Shown: in pieces, positions 6,377-15,534 of the stretch | Layout of the letters: every line of letters starts with the position of its first letter | How positions within the stretch are numbered: position 1 is the first letter of the stretch | Translations under genes and position numbers: made by a program | Assembly (NCBI RefSeq): GCF_013184745.1 | Contig: NZ_JAATVU010000004.1 | Location: forward strand, 62,001-126,000 | From: Mangrovicoccus sp. HB161399 | Lineage (GTDB): Bacteria > Pseudomonadota > Alphaproteobacteria > Rhodobacterales > Rhodobacteraceae | DNA: 64,000 nucleotides | Direction of reading: 5' to 3' | The notes under the pieces: model-generated | What the model was told of the DNA's origin: nothing | Seen by the model: only the letters and a program-made list of their open reading frames with translations | The model's database searches: none

Positions 6377-9283
6377 ATGGCAACCTATGCATCCGCACTA
6401 CATACATTTTCGGTCAATGACCTGACCGCCACATTTTCGGGGCTGCAGTATCTTGACTATATGTCGATGCTCGACAGCTCCGGATCGGCAGTGGTCCCGT
6501 TCGTCGACCATGACGGCGACATCCTGTACGGAATCGACAACGAATTCGGCTTCTACGTCAGCGACTTCATCGGCGCCGAAGCCAAGGAGCTCGACGGCGA
6601 TTTCGGCGAGGGCTACGCCGGAAACATCTACGACATCGACGGCAACACGGTCGGCCTGGCGGTCCATAACGCGCCGACAGACGTGTTCCTGTCGGGTGCG
6701 CCGCTCGGCACCTGGTCGATGGGCCTCGGCGGCGTGACCGTGAAGGCCTCGACCGAGCACTACGCGACGATGGTCTCCGTGCTCTCCGACCAGACATATC
6801 CCGACGATCCCGACGCGCTCGGACCGCTCGACAACGATCTCAAGCTGCTCGACCTGAAGCCGAACGAACTGGGCGTCTTCGAAATGGGGCCGCTGCACGA
6901 GCTCTACCTGAAGGAAGTCGTCACCGCGCTGCAGGGCGCGATGGACAGCACAGACCCCGGCCTGAACGCGGTGATGGCCGACCTGGACTTCGACCGGGAC
7001 GGCGTGATGGACACCTACCGCATCACCAAGGCCGCCGTGCAGTATGACGCCGACGGCGACGGCACCGCCGAAGAGCACCTGGTCGGTGCGGTCGACCTGG
7101 GCAATGACGGCACAATCGACCTGCAGGACAAGGTGCTGAACGGCTATGGCGGCGATGCCGACATCGCCGACGTGCTGGAGGCCAACGAGTCCAGCGTCAC
7201 CTACAACATCGCCTACGGGCAGGACTATTCCGTCACCGTCAAGGATGACGGCAAGCTGCTCTACCGCTGGGGCGAGGCCGTGAAGCGCCCGAACGACATC
7301 CGCATGGAGGTCGACATCGCGCTGCCCGAGGACTGGACGCGCGACGAGGACGGCAACGGCGTGGCCGACAGCCTGGAGGACGGCTCCGGCGGCTACGTGA
7401 TCACGAAGGCCGAACTGGTGGTGACACATACCATCACCAACAACCCCAACGACCAGATCCGGCCGGAGGATTTCGAGAACGAGGCCGCCACCGGACGCCT
7501 GCCCTCCTACTACGTGGTGACCGATCCGGACGACGCGGCGAACACGCTCTGGGTCTCGCCGGTCGACAGCTATGACGGCACGGGCGCCGCGCTGCCGAGC
7601 TACTTCGTGCTCGACGCCGGCGGCCATATCGACCTGGCTGCCGGCGGCACCGCCGTCTACGATCCGGCGGGCGTGCTGGTCGGCTACCGCAACGAGGATG
7701 CCGAGGGCAATGCGATCGGCACCGTGCTGCGCGACCTGTCGCTTGCCGCGCTGGCGGCGGCGGCGGATCTCGACTTCTCGACCGCCGACATGGAGCAGGG
7801 GCTTACAGCGGCCTGGTACACCACGATCGACCGCGAACCCTTCGAATGGTCCTATGACGTCTATCCGGACAATCCCTATGCGAATGTCTACGAGAGCTTC
7901 CGGACCGCCGAGGATGCCGCTGCCGCGGGCTTCGACGAGGATGCGCTTGTCTCCGGGCCGCGCTGGCGCCTGACCCCGAACAAGTTCGGCCAGGATCTGC
8001 CGGGGCTGGAAATCCCGCTCGAGGAGAACAGCGAGCCGCCGTTCCAGTCCGACAACATCAAGTATGACACCGGCGACCTGACCACCACGACGATCAACCT
8101 GCTCGACTGGGCGGGCGACTCGCCGCTGGCCAGCAGCGCAGGCTGGATGACCATTGCGCCGGAGACGCTGGACGTCGATGCCGACGGCATCATCGATGCG
8201 GGCTGGTCGATGGTGAACGGGATGTACGGTGCCGGCGATGCCGTGCCGGACGGCCTGATCCTCTCGGCGGTGACGCCGAACGGGGTCAACCTGGAGCAGG
8301 ACTGGCTCGACACCGCGATCTACATCAAGGGCGACCAGCAGGATGCGGCCAAGCTCTATGACATGCAGCTTCTGGTCGAATACCAGACGGCCTACTCGTT
8401 CAACGAGGACCAGATCGGCGCCGTGCAGCGCGTGACCGGCCTGGACCACAATGTCAAGACGGTGGCGTTCGAGGGGGCGGGCAGCTTCCTCAACCCGGTC
8501 GTCTTCGCGACACCGGCCACCATGCACGGCCAGCAGGCCGCGACGGTGGAGTTCACCGAGATCACCTCGACCGGGGCCAGCTTCTACATCCAGGAGCCGG
8601 ACGGCTATGACGGCATCCACAACCCCGAGACCGTGACCCTGCTGACCCTCGAGGAAGGTGCCTGGTCGCTCAGCGACGGCAGCCTGCTGCAGGTCGGCAC
8701 GACAGTGTTCGAGGGCGGCGCGACCGACGAGTTCCACTGGGTCAGCTTCGGCACGGCCTTCGAGGAAGCGCCCGTCATCATGCTGCAGGTTCAGACCGAC
8801 AACGGCGTTCAGTGGGACATCGCCCGGGTGGGCAATGTCACCGAGACCGGCTTCAGCTATGCCATCCAGGAGGCCGAGGCCTATACCGGGCGGCACATGC
8901 GCGAAATCGTCGGCTGGGCGGCGCTCGACGCCGCGGATGCCGGCGGCGTGGTCGACTGGGGCGGCGTTGCCGTCCAGGCCTTCGACACCGGCAAGGCGGT
9001 CTCGGCCACGCCGACGGACTTCGCCTTCGACGCGGAGGTCGGGACCGATCCGCTGGTGGCCGGCATCCTGGCCAGCTATTTCGGCCCGGACACGGCGAAC
9101 CTGCGGCTTGCAGGCCTGACCGACGACACCGTCGTTGCCACGGCCCAGTTCGTCGTCAGCGAGGAAACCACCCTCGACGACGAAACGGCCCACCTCGCCG
9201 AGACGGTCAACGGCTTCGCCTTCGAGATGGACGGGCTGCTGACCGGAATGGCCTACGGCGCGGACGAACTTGTCTTCGCCTGA
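6377..9283 (+). CDS. Large acidic protein with DxDxDG calcium-type loops and tandem lectin-like repeats; probable secreted protein
   Basis: Not a family I can name; 968 aa. The ATG at 6377 follows a GGGGGGATAGGA purine stretch. There is no Sec or Tat signal. Several Asp-rich loops of the EF-hand/thrombospondin type are visible: DFDRDGVMD (near 203), DADGDGTAE (near 225), DEDGNGVAD (near 325) and DVDADGIID (near 600). Two related blocks of about 80-90 aa follow (near 700-780 and 793-875), each with an F..(A/N)PV start and a central F.YAIQE or FYIQEP motif followed by Y.G.H, resembling H-type lectin folds. The C-terminus is acidic then hydrophobic (DELVFA), as in many type I secretion substrates, but there are no RTX nonapeptides and no adjacent ABC exporter. 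Calcium binding and surface export are inferred. Confidence 0.7.
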   Translation: MATYASALHTFSVNDLTATFSGLQYLDYMSMLDSSGSAVVPFVDHDGDILYGIDNEFGFYVSDFIGAEAKELDGDFGEGYAGNIYDIDGNTVGLAVHNAPTDVFLSGAPLGTWSMGLGGVTVKASTEHYATMVSVLSDQTYPDDPDALGPLDNDLKLLDLKPNELGVFEMGPLHELYLKEVVTALQGAMDSTDPGLNAVMADLDFDRDGVMDTYRITKAAVQYDADGDGTAEEHLVGAVDLGNDGTIDLQDKVLNGYGGDADIADVLEANESSVTYNIAYGQDYSVTVKDDGKLLYRWGEAVKRPNDIRMEVDIALPEDWTRDEDGNGVADSLEDGSGGYVITKAELVVTHTITNNPNDQIRPEDFENEAATGRLPSYYVVTDPDDAANTLWVSPVDSYDGTGAALPSYFVLDAGGHIDLAAGGTAVYDPAGVLVGYRNEDAEGNAIGTVLRDLSLAALAAAADLDFSTADMEQGLTAAWYTTIDREPFEWSYDVYPDNPYANVYESFRTAEDAAAAGFDEDALVSGPRWRLTPNKFGQDLPGLEIPLEENSEPPFQSDNIKYDTGDLTTTTINLLDWAGDSPLASSAGWMTIAPETLDVDADGIIDAGWSMVNGMYGAGDAVPDGLILSAVTPNGVNLEQDWLDTAIYIKGDQQDAAKLYDMQLLVEYQTAYSFNEDQIGAVQRVTGLDHNVKTVAFEGAGSFLNPVVFATPATMHGQQAATVEFTEITSTGASFYIQEPDGYDGIHNPETVTLLTLEEGAWSLSDGSLLQVGTTVFEGGATDEFHWVSFGTAFEEAPVIMLQVQTDNGVQWDIARVGNVTETGFSYAIQEAEAYTGRHMREIVGWAALDAADAGGVVDWGGVAVQAFDTGKAVSATPTDFAFDAEVGTDPLVAGILASYFGPDTANLRLAGLTDDTVVATAQFVVSEETTLDDETAHLAETVNGFAFEMDGLLTGMAYGADELVFA

Positions 9284-9305
9284 CGCCGGCCAGGCCGGAA
9301 ACCGG

Positions 9306-9332
9306 AAGGGGCGGCTCCGTGCCGCCCCTTTT
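9306..9332 (+). terminator. Rho-independent terminator, bidirectional
   Basis: AAGGGGCGGC (9306-9315) pairs with GCCGCCCCTT (9321-9330) around a 5-base loop. T-runs follow on the plus strand and, by symmetry, on the minus strand. It lies between the converging 968-aa gene and the small Lrp-domain gene and probably serves both. Confidence 0.85.
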
Positions 9333-9353
9333 CCATGCCGGGGTCGCGGCGGA

Positions 9354-9593
9354 TCACCAGGGCCGGAAGGTCACGATGGTATGGGTGCGCTCGATGCCGT
9401 CGATGCCGAGGATCTGCTCGTTGATGAACTTGCCGATATCGGCATCCTCCGGCGGGTAGAGCTTCATCAGCAGATCGTATTCGCCGCTGGTCGAGTAAAG
9501 CTCGGAATGCAGTTCCTTGAGCGCGATCGCATCCGCCACCTTGTAGGTGGTGCCGGGGCGGCAGCGGATCTGGATGAAGAGCGCCTGGGTCAT
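9354..9593 (-). CDS. Stand-alone Lrp/AsnC ligand-binding (RAM) domain protein
   Basis: A 79-aa protein made only of the alpha/beta ligand-binding domain found at the C-terminus of Lrp/AsnC regulators. It starts MTQALFIQIRCRPGTTYKV and contains the family stretch SGEYDLLMKLYPPEDADIGKFI with the GIERT end strand. The DNA-binding helix-turn-helix is absent. Such single-domain proteins can form oligomers with full-length Lrp proteins or sense amino acids alone. It converges on the 968-aa gene across a shared terminator. Real target unknown. Confidence 0.85.
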   Translation of the reverse strand: MTQALFIQIRCRPGTTYKVADAIALKELHSELYSTSGEYDLLMKLYPPEDADIGKFINEQILGIDGIERTHTIVTFRPW

Positions 9594-9890
9594 GTGTCCT
9601 GTCCTTCCATTGGGCGGCCGGCCGGTCCGGCCCCGCGCCGCGGCGGCGCGCCTGCCCTCCTCCCCTATCGCAGGAGAAGCCGGTCGATCCAGCGCCTTCT
9701 GGCGGCCGGCTGCGTCCCGGCCGGAGTTTCGGGGCGGCACCTGCGGGCCCCCGGTTCCCCGGGGGCGAGGTGCAGTGCTTCCGGACGGCAGGCGCCGAGA
9801 TGAACCTGTCCCCTGCCTCCCCGCCAAGTCCCGGCAGCTTCCCGCCGCCATCTGACCCTGCCGGGACCGGCGCGGCACGCGCCCCTGGCG
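9594..9890. other. Intergenic spacer, nothing recognised
   Basis: 297 bp between the small Lrp-domain gene and the GGDEF/EAL gene, both on the minus strand. It must hold the promoter of the Lrp-domain gene, but no clear -35/-10 pair, operator or RNA structure was found. Confidence 0.5.
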
Positions 9891-12242
9891 CTACATGCTC
9901 GCGGCCTCGCTGAGTTTCGGGTCGCGCAGCAGGTCCAGGGCCGCGGCGTGGCCCATCGGTCTTGCGTGCAGGAACCCCTGCAGCCGCTGTGCCCCGAGCC
10001 CCAGAGCGAATTGCCGTTCCCGTTCGGTCTCGATCCCTTCCATGGTCACCGCCAGCCCGAGATCGGCGCCGAGCCGCGCGAGCGAGCCGACGATCGTGGC
10101 GGCCTTGGGATCGGCCAGCGGGTCGCCGGCAAAGCGCAGGTCGATCTTGATGCCTTCGAACTTGCACAGCGGCAGCAGCCCGTGCGCCGAGAACCCCTTG
10201 CCGAAATCGTCGAGATGGATCGCGATGCCCGTCCCGGCGAGCCGCGAGAGCGTATCGACCGCCAGCCCGTGCCGGTCGTGGAAGATCGTCTCTGTCACCT
10301 CGACGGCGATGTCGCGGGGTCCCAGCCCCGCCTGGTCCAGATCGGCGCGGAAGCGGTCGAGGAAATCGGCGCGCGCCAGGGCCGGGGCGGTCACGTTGAC
10401 CGAAACCTGCACCGGCGAGCCCTGGTCGCGCAGCGCCCGGGCGAGCGCGCAGGCCTGCCGGCGGATGCAACAGTCGAGCTCGTTCAGCAGGCTGGCGTCG
10501 CGGGCGAGGCCGAGGAATTCCTGCGGGGGGACGGCGACGAACCCGCTGTCCTGCCACCGCGCCAGGGTCTCGAAGCCGACCGGCGCGCCGGTCCGGGCGC
10601 AGAAGACCGGCTGGAACACCGCGCCGACCTTCGCCTCCTCGACATCCCGCTTGAGCAGGGCCGAGAGGCCGAGGCGCCGCTGCGTGCGTCCGTGCATGGC
10701 CGACTGGTAGACCTGCAGGCCGGAGGCGCGCTCCTTGGCCAGGTACATCGCCTCGTCGGCGCGGTTGACGAGCTGCTCGAGCGCGGCGGCCGGTCCGGGT
10801 CCGGAATGGGCGACGCCGATGCTGCAGGCGACCTTGAGCACGCCCGCGACATCGGGGCCGATCTCCACCGGGAGACCCGAGACGAGCGGTGCCAGCTTGC
10901 GGCGCAGCGCGAAGTGCTCCTCGCGCGGGCCGAGCACCTGGAATTCGTCCCCGCCGGCCCGCGAGACCAGGCAGGGCGGCGGAAACGCCGCCTGCAGGCC
11001 GCGGGCGACCGCCTCGATGGCGCTGTCGCCGGCGGCATGGCCGTAGACGTCGTTGATGGTCTTGAGATTGTCGAGATCGAAGAGCAGCAGGCTCAGTTCG
11101 CCGCCCTGCCCCGCCGTGTCCAGCCAGCGCCTGGCGGCCTCCTCGAAGGAACGCTTGTTCAGCAGGCCGGTCAGCGGGTCCTGGCGGGCCAGGCTGGTGA
11201 CCCGTTCCAGCGTGCGCTCGATCCGGCGGGCCATCCGGTTGAAGGACACGCCGAGGGCGCGCAGCTCGGAGGGCGCGAAGCGGGACATCTCGCCGACGGC
11301 GATGCCCTCCTCGCCTGCCGCCATCTTCTCCGCGGCGGCCGCGACCTCGTTGAGCGGGCGCGAAATGAAGGCGGCGGCGGCGATCGCCACCAGCGCGGAC
11401 AGCGCCAGGCCGGACGAGAAGACGAGGATGGCCGATTTGCGCCCGGCGACGATCGTGGCATGGACCTCCGAGACCGGCTGCGGCACCAGCACATGCCAGC
11501 CCGAGCCGCCCACGGAGGCGACGCCGGCCACGACATTTTCGTTCAGCGCAGGCGAGAAGAAGACCCGGATCCCGGGCGTGCGCGCATCGAGGAGCTGCCG
11601 GATGCTCTCGACCCGGCCGAGATCCCTGGCCTCCCGCACCCAGGCCGGGTTCGGATGGGCGATGATGCGTCCGGCCGCGTCGATGATCGCCATGTGGCCG
11701 CCCTGGCCGAAGACGATCTTGTCGGCGATGCGCTTGAGGAAGCTGCCGTTTACGCTGGCAAAGACGATCCTGTCCCCCAGAGCCTGCGCCAGCAGGAACT
11801 GCGGATCGCCGCCTGCCCCGATCCAGACCTCGGACAGCGGCGGAGTGCCCTCGGCGATGCGCCGCTTCAGTTCGTCCAGAAGCTCCGGGGGCACCCGGTC
11901 CGGCAGCTTGACGCCGGCCGGGCTGAAGCCGCGGAGCAGCTGCCCGGTCTCCGCGTCGATCACGCAGAAATGCGAGAAGGCCTGCGACTCCAGAAGGTCG
12001 CCCGCGAAGGACAGGTCGGCGCCGCGGTCGATCGAACTCACGATGGCGGCAAAGGTCGCCGTGACGTTTTCCTGGTAGACCGAAAGCGTTTCGGCCGCCG
12101 CCTGGGCAAGAACCAGGTGCCGTTCGCGGGCGCGCTCCAGCTCGGCCTCGAGAGCTGTCGAGTGGGGCCAGAGCCAGAACACGAGCAGCGGCAGGCCGCA
12201 GGCGAGGAGGAACGACAGCGCCAGGATTCTCCGGAGGGTCAT
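9891..12242 (-). CDS. Membrane Cache-HAMP-GGDEF-EAL cyclic-di-GMP enzyme
   Basis: A 783-aa sensor enzyme of c-di-GMP metabolism. After an N-terminal membrane helix (about 5-25) comes a periplasmic double-Cache sensor (about 30-275), a second helix (about 277-300), and a HAMP linker. The GGDEF domain follows, with DPLTGLLNKRSFEEA, DLDNLKTINDVYGH and an intact SRAGGDEF active site. The EAL domain reads ETL rather than EAL but keeps SVNVT, EVTE, DDFGKG, KIDLRF and MEGIETE, which supply most catalytic and metal-binding residues. Both activities may therefore be present. It is a single gene with no partner. Confidence 0.92.
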   Translation of the reverse strand: MTLRRILALSFLLACGLPLLVFWLWPHSTALEAELERARERHLVLAQAAAETLSVYQENVTATFAAIVSSIDRGADLSFAGDLLESQAFSHFCVIDAETGQLLRGFSPAGVKLPDRVPPELLDELKRRIAEGTPPLSEVWIGAGGDPQFLLAQALGDRIVFASVNGSFLKRIADKIVFGQGGHMAIIDAAGRIIAHPNPAWVREARDLGRVESIRQLLDARTPGIRVFFSPALNENVVAGVASVGGSGWHVLVPQPVSEVHATIVAGRKSAILVFSSGLALSALVAIAAAAFISRPLNEVAAAAEKMAAGEEGIAVGEMSRFAPSELRALGVSFNRMARRIERTLERVTSLARQDPLTGLLNKRSFEEAARRWLDTAGQGGELSLLLFDLDNLKTINDVYGHAAGDSAIEAVARGLQAAFPPPCLVSRAGGDEFQVLGPREEHFALRRKLAPLVSGLPVEIGPDVAGVLKVACSIGVAHSGPGPAAALEQLVNRADEAMYLAKERASGLQVYQSAMHGRTQRRLGLSALLKRDVEEAKVGAVFQPVFCARTGAPVGFETLARWQDSGFVAVPPQEFLGLARDASLLNELDCCIRRQACALARALRDQGSPVQVSVNVTAPALARADFLDRFRADLDQAGLGPRDIAVEVTETIFHDRHGLAVDTLSRLAGTGIAIHLDDFGKGFSAHGLLPLCKFEGIKIDLRFAGDPLADPKAATIVGSLARLGADLGLAVTMEGIETERERQFALGLGAQRLQGFLHARPMGHAAALDLLRDPKLSEAASM

Positions 12243-12390
12243 GGCGCATCTCCTCGTGGCCGTTCGATCTGCTCCGGATGCGAAATTCCTCCAAACTGGT
12301 TAACCGAATGTTTACGGAACTTGCCGCAACGGCAAGAAATCCTGCTGCCGCGCAACCTTGCGCCGGTTGGCCGGACGTCAGTGGTCGCCC

Positions 12391-13824
12391 TCAGCCCTCA
12401 GCGAGCTGCCAGAACCCGTATTTCCGGCCATGGTCCTGCCGGAGCCCGGCGACATAGGCCGCGTGATCGGGGAAGGCGCCGAAATCGCCGACCGCCGCAG
12501 CCGCGGCGGCGCAGTCGGCCAGGTGGCGCGCGGCGTGGCGGTAGCGCTTCGACTTGCCGCCCGCCAGCGTGTCGCCGATCATCGCGCGGCGCAGCAGGGT
12601 TGCGGCCAGCGGATGCTTCGGCTCCAGCGCGTCGGCCGCCGCCGAACAGGTGTCCCAGGCATTGCCGTCAAGCTCCGCGGCGCGCGCGACCACCAGCCGC
12701 GCGGCCCGGTCATGGGCCGGCCAGCGCACCAGGAAATGCAGCGCGCCGCCCAGATGCGGATGCGCCTCCGCCAGGTCCAGTGCGGCCTCCTCGGCCTCGA
12801 TATCGTCGAAATCGGGCAGCAGCTTCAGGTATTTCCGCAGGCAGCGCGCATTCAGCCCGGCGGCGAATGACTCGCGCAGATGCGCCTTCAGCTCCTCGGT
12901 CCGGCCCAGCGTCTCGAGGCAGTCCTCGTAGACCTCGTCCAGCTCGTGGCGGAACAGCTGCAGCCCCTTTCCGTCTTCCGCCGCCCGCGCCGCGGCCACG
13001 ATCCGCTCCGCCTCCGCGGCGCGCCCGGCCTCCAGCAGGCGGCGGGCGACATCCGGTGCGATCGTGCCGTAGGTCAGCTGTTCCGGCGTGTAGCGCGCCA
13101 TGTAGGCATCGACATCGCCCTGGGCATCGGCGACATCGGCCAGGATGATCGAGCCGGCCAGCTTGCGATGGCGCCGCGCGGTCTCCGCCGGTGCGGACAG
13201 CCCGTAGCCGCGGTAGCGCTCCAGCTCGGCGCGCTCCGGCGGCGCTGCCTGCCATTCGGTGGCGATCGCCTTGAGATGGGCCAGCCCCGCCTGTCCAAGC
13301 GCTTCGGAGAGCGCCGGGATGATGCCGTCGAACTCGCCGAAATCGGCCCCGGCCACGGCGTCGAGGATGCGCTCCGCCAGGGTTTCGGGGTCGGCCGAGA
13401 TCTGCGGCGCCAGCGCGCCGATCATCTCCACGGCGCTGCCCATGACCTCGCCGAGCGCGCCGTTGCTGTCATCGGTGCGGGCATGGATCGAGGGGGCGAG
13501 CTGCAGGAAGGACCACAGGAGCTCGAAGGAGGCGTCGGGATCCTCCGGCGAGACGGAGCCGCCGATCATGGCGAGCAGCCAGTTCAGGTCCTTGACCAGC
13601 GCCTTCTGCTTGCGCCAGTCGACCCAGGAGGTCGCGCGGCGCAGCGAGGCCAAGCGCTTGCGGATGTCGGCGGCCACCTCGTCGGCCCCCTGCGCGGCGG
13701 CAAGCTCCATCCGCGCCCGGCGCTTGAGCGCGGCGCTTCCCTGGACCAGTTCCATCACCAGCGCGGCGAGCGCCTCGGCTCCGAGCTTTTCCAGATTGGC
13801 CTGGTTCAGGGTTTTCTTCGACAT
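12391..13824 (-). CDS. DUF6880-like hypothetical protein
   Basis: A 477-aa cytoplasmic protein, mostly predicted helical, that opens MSKKTLNQANLEKLGAEALAALVMELVQGS. This N-terminus and the later AELERYRGYGLSAPA and EAHPHLGGALHFLVRWP segments look like the DUF6880 family, which is common in alphaproteobacteria and has no proven function. The repeated short helices resemble TPR-type scaffolds. No signal peptide, membrane helix or catalytic motif is seen. It stands alone. The family name is from memory of its N-terminal pattern and is moderately sure. Confidence 0.75.
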   Translation of the reverse strand: MSKKTLNQANLEKLGAEALAALVMELVQGSAALKRRARMELAAAQGADEVAADIRKRLASLRRATSWVDWRKQKALVKDLNWLLAMIGGSVSPEDPDASFELLWSFLQLAPSIHARTDDSNGALGEVMGSAVEMIGALAPQISADPETLAERILDAVAGADFGEFDGIIPALSEALGQAGLAHLKAIATEWQAAPPERAELERYRGYGLSAPAETARRHRKLAGSIILADVADAQGDVDAYMARYTPEQLTYGTIAPDVARRLLEAGRAAEAERIVAAARAAEDGKGLQLFRHELDEVYEDCLETLGRTEELKAHLRESFAAGLNARCLRKYLKLLPDFDDIEAEEAALDLAEAHPHLGGALHFLVRWPAHDRAARLVVARAAELDGNAWDTCSAAADALEPKHPLAATLLRRAMIGDTLAGGKSKRYRHAARHLADCAAAAAAVGDFGAFPDHAAYVAGLRQDHGRKYGFWQLAEG

Positions 13825-14301
13825 GGAGACGGCGCCGCGCTTGCTTCAGAGGATGCGGGGCGACCCTGACCCATCCGGCCGACGGGGGCAACCGGGCAGA
13901 GGGCGCCCCGCGCGAGGTTGCAGCGACGGAACGGCCGGACTGCCGCGGCCGCCACCGCAAGGCATGCGCCGCCATGGCCGCCGCGGCCGCTTGCAGGGGC
14001 GGCCCGGAGGCTGCCGGGCGGCGGGCGAACGCCGGAATATCCGGAGGCCCGGGGCTGCCGCTCCGAGTTCGCCGCGCGGGAGCAGGGCCCCGGCCACGCA
14101 GGTCGAAAGCTCCGCACGGCGAAGCCGCCGGTTCCCGCGAACGGCCACGCCACACGCCGGCAAGCGGGGCCGAGGGCCGGGACGGCCGTCAGGCCGCAGT
14201 CGCAGGCCCCGGGCTGCGCTGCCGTCAGCGCGAAGACCCGTGCCGCCGCGCCCGGGCCAGCGGCGGGCGATGCCGCGGGCCGGGCGGAGCAAGCGCAGCC
14301 G
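13825..14301. other. Intergenic spacer, no credible gene
   Basis: 477 bp of very GC-rich DNA between two minus-strand genes. Open frames here give only Arg/Pro/Gly-rich translations without family features. It includes the promoter region of the DUF6880-like gene; no site was recognised. Confidence 0.55.
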
Positions 14302-15534
14302 TCACGCGGCCGTCCGGTAGTCGCGCGCGATCCGGCCGTCCTTCACGACCAGCATCAGATGCGCCTCGGGCTTCCCGAGCAGCGCGATGTCGGCGAAGGG
14401 GTCGCCGTCGACCGCGATCAGGTTCGCCCGCGCGCCCGGCGCGATCACGCCGATCTCGCCCTCCATCCGGCACAGCTTCGCCCCGGTCTCGGTGACCGAG
14501 CGCAGGATCTCCGCCGGGCTCAGCACCTTGGCGAGCAGCTCGAATTCCATGCCGCCATACTTGCGCAGCTGGCCCAGCAGGTCGGTGCCATAGGCCATCG
14601 GCAGCCCGGCCCCGCGCATGACCGCAAGCGACTCGATGCCCTTGTCGCGGACGATGTCGATCTTGGCCTGCTCCGCCGCGCCGAGGCCGAGCGCCGCGCC
14701 CTCGAGCTTCAGCCCCTCATAGGCGACGAGCGTCGGCACCGCGATGCAGCCCGCCTCGGCCGCCATCCGCGCGGTTTCGGGGGTGATCAGGTTGCAATGC
14801 TCAAGCGAATGCACGCCCAGCTCGACGCAGCGGCGGATGGCGGCGTCATGGTAGACATGCGCCGAGACGTAGCTGCCCGCGTTCTCCGCCTCCTCGACCA
14901 TGGCGCGGATCTCGTCGGCGGAGTACTGGATCGAATCGATCGGGTCGTTGGGCGAGGAGACGCCGCCATTGGCCATGACCTTGATGAAGCGCGCGCCCTC
15001 CTTCAGCATCTTGCGGCAGGCGCGGCGGATTTCGTCGACGCCGTCGACCAGCACGCCCATGTTGCCCAGCCGCCAGCCCATTGCGTCGGGGCGGATGTCG
15101 GTGCGGGCGCGCAGGTCGGTATGGCCGCCGGTCATCGACAGGCCCTTGCCGCAGATCACCAGGTCCGGCCCGTCTACGAATCCCTCCTCCACCGCACGCA
15201 CCAGGCCGATATCGGCGCCGCCCAGGTCGCGCACGGTGGTGAAGCCCTTGTCCAGCAGCTCCTCCATCACCCGTCCGGCGCGGAAGGCCGCCAGCGAGTC
15301 CGGCGCGGTGGCGTTGTCCCAGAGATCCAGCGAATGCGCCACGACGTGGAAATGGCAGTCGATCAGCCCCGGCATCAGCGTCAGCCCGCCCAGATCGACG
15401 GTCTCCGCGCCCTCGGGCGGCGTGCCCCCGATCCGGGCGATGCGGCCGTTCTCGACCGTCACCGAGCCCGGCGCGCCGAGTTTCTCCGCGCCGGGCAGGG
15501 CGAGGCGTGCATTCGTGTAGACCGTGGCGGCCAT
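14302..15534 (-). CDS. Metal-dependent amidohydrolase, imidazolonepropionase/prolidase-like
   Basis: Amidohydrolase-superfamily enzyme of 410 aa. Metal and catalytic motifs appear in order: the HxH in DCHFHVV, a probable carboxylated Lys in FIKVMANGG, His in SAHVYHD, His in HSLEHCN, and Asp in AYGTDLLG. The start at 15534 (MAATVYTNARL) gives the usual N-terminal beta-sandwich beginning. Close relatives are annotated as Xaa-Pro dipeptidase-like or imidazolonepropionase-like hydrolases and cleave amides, lactams or dipeptides. It opens a region of amino-acid racemases and oxidases, so an amino-acid amide or cyclic amide substrate is plausible but unproven. Confidence 0.88.
   Translation of the reverse strand: MAATVYTNARLALPGAEKLGAPGSVTVENGRIARIGGTPPEGAETVDLGGLTLMPGLIDCHFHVVAHSLDLWDNATAPDSLAAFRAGRVMEELLDKGFTTVRDLGGADIGLVRAVEEGFVDGPDLVICGKGLSMTGGHTDLRARTDIRPDAMGWRLGNMGVLVDGVDEIRRACRKMLKEGARFIKVMANGGVSSPNDPIDSIQYSADEIRAMVEEAENAGSYVSAHVYHDAAIRRCVELGVHSLEHCNLITPETARMAAEAGCIAVPTLVAYEGLKLEGAALGLGAAEQAKIDIVRDKGIESLAVMRGAGLPMAYGTDLLGQLRKYGGMEFELLAKVLSPAEILRSVTETGAKLCRMEGEIGVIAPGARANLIAVDGDPFADIALLGKPEAHLMLVVKDGRIARDYRTAA

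Noticed and set aside
6398-9193. Minus-strand open frame of 931 codons opposite the 968-aa gene
   Set aside because: The plus frame has typical acidic secreted-protein composition, Asp loops and tandem repeats; the minus frame shows His/Val/Arg bias of a shadow.
12320-12336. Inverted repeat CTTGCCG-CAA-CGGCAAG as a terminator
   Set aside because: No T-run follows in either direction, so it could equally be an operator or chance; not listed as a feature.
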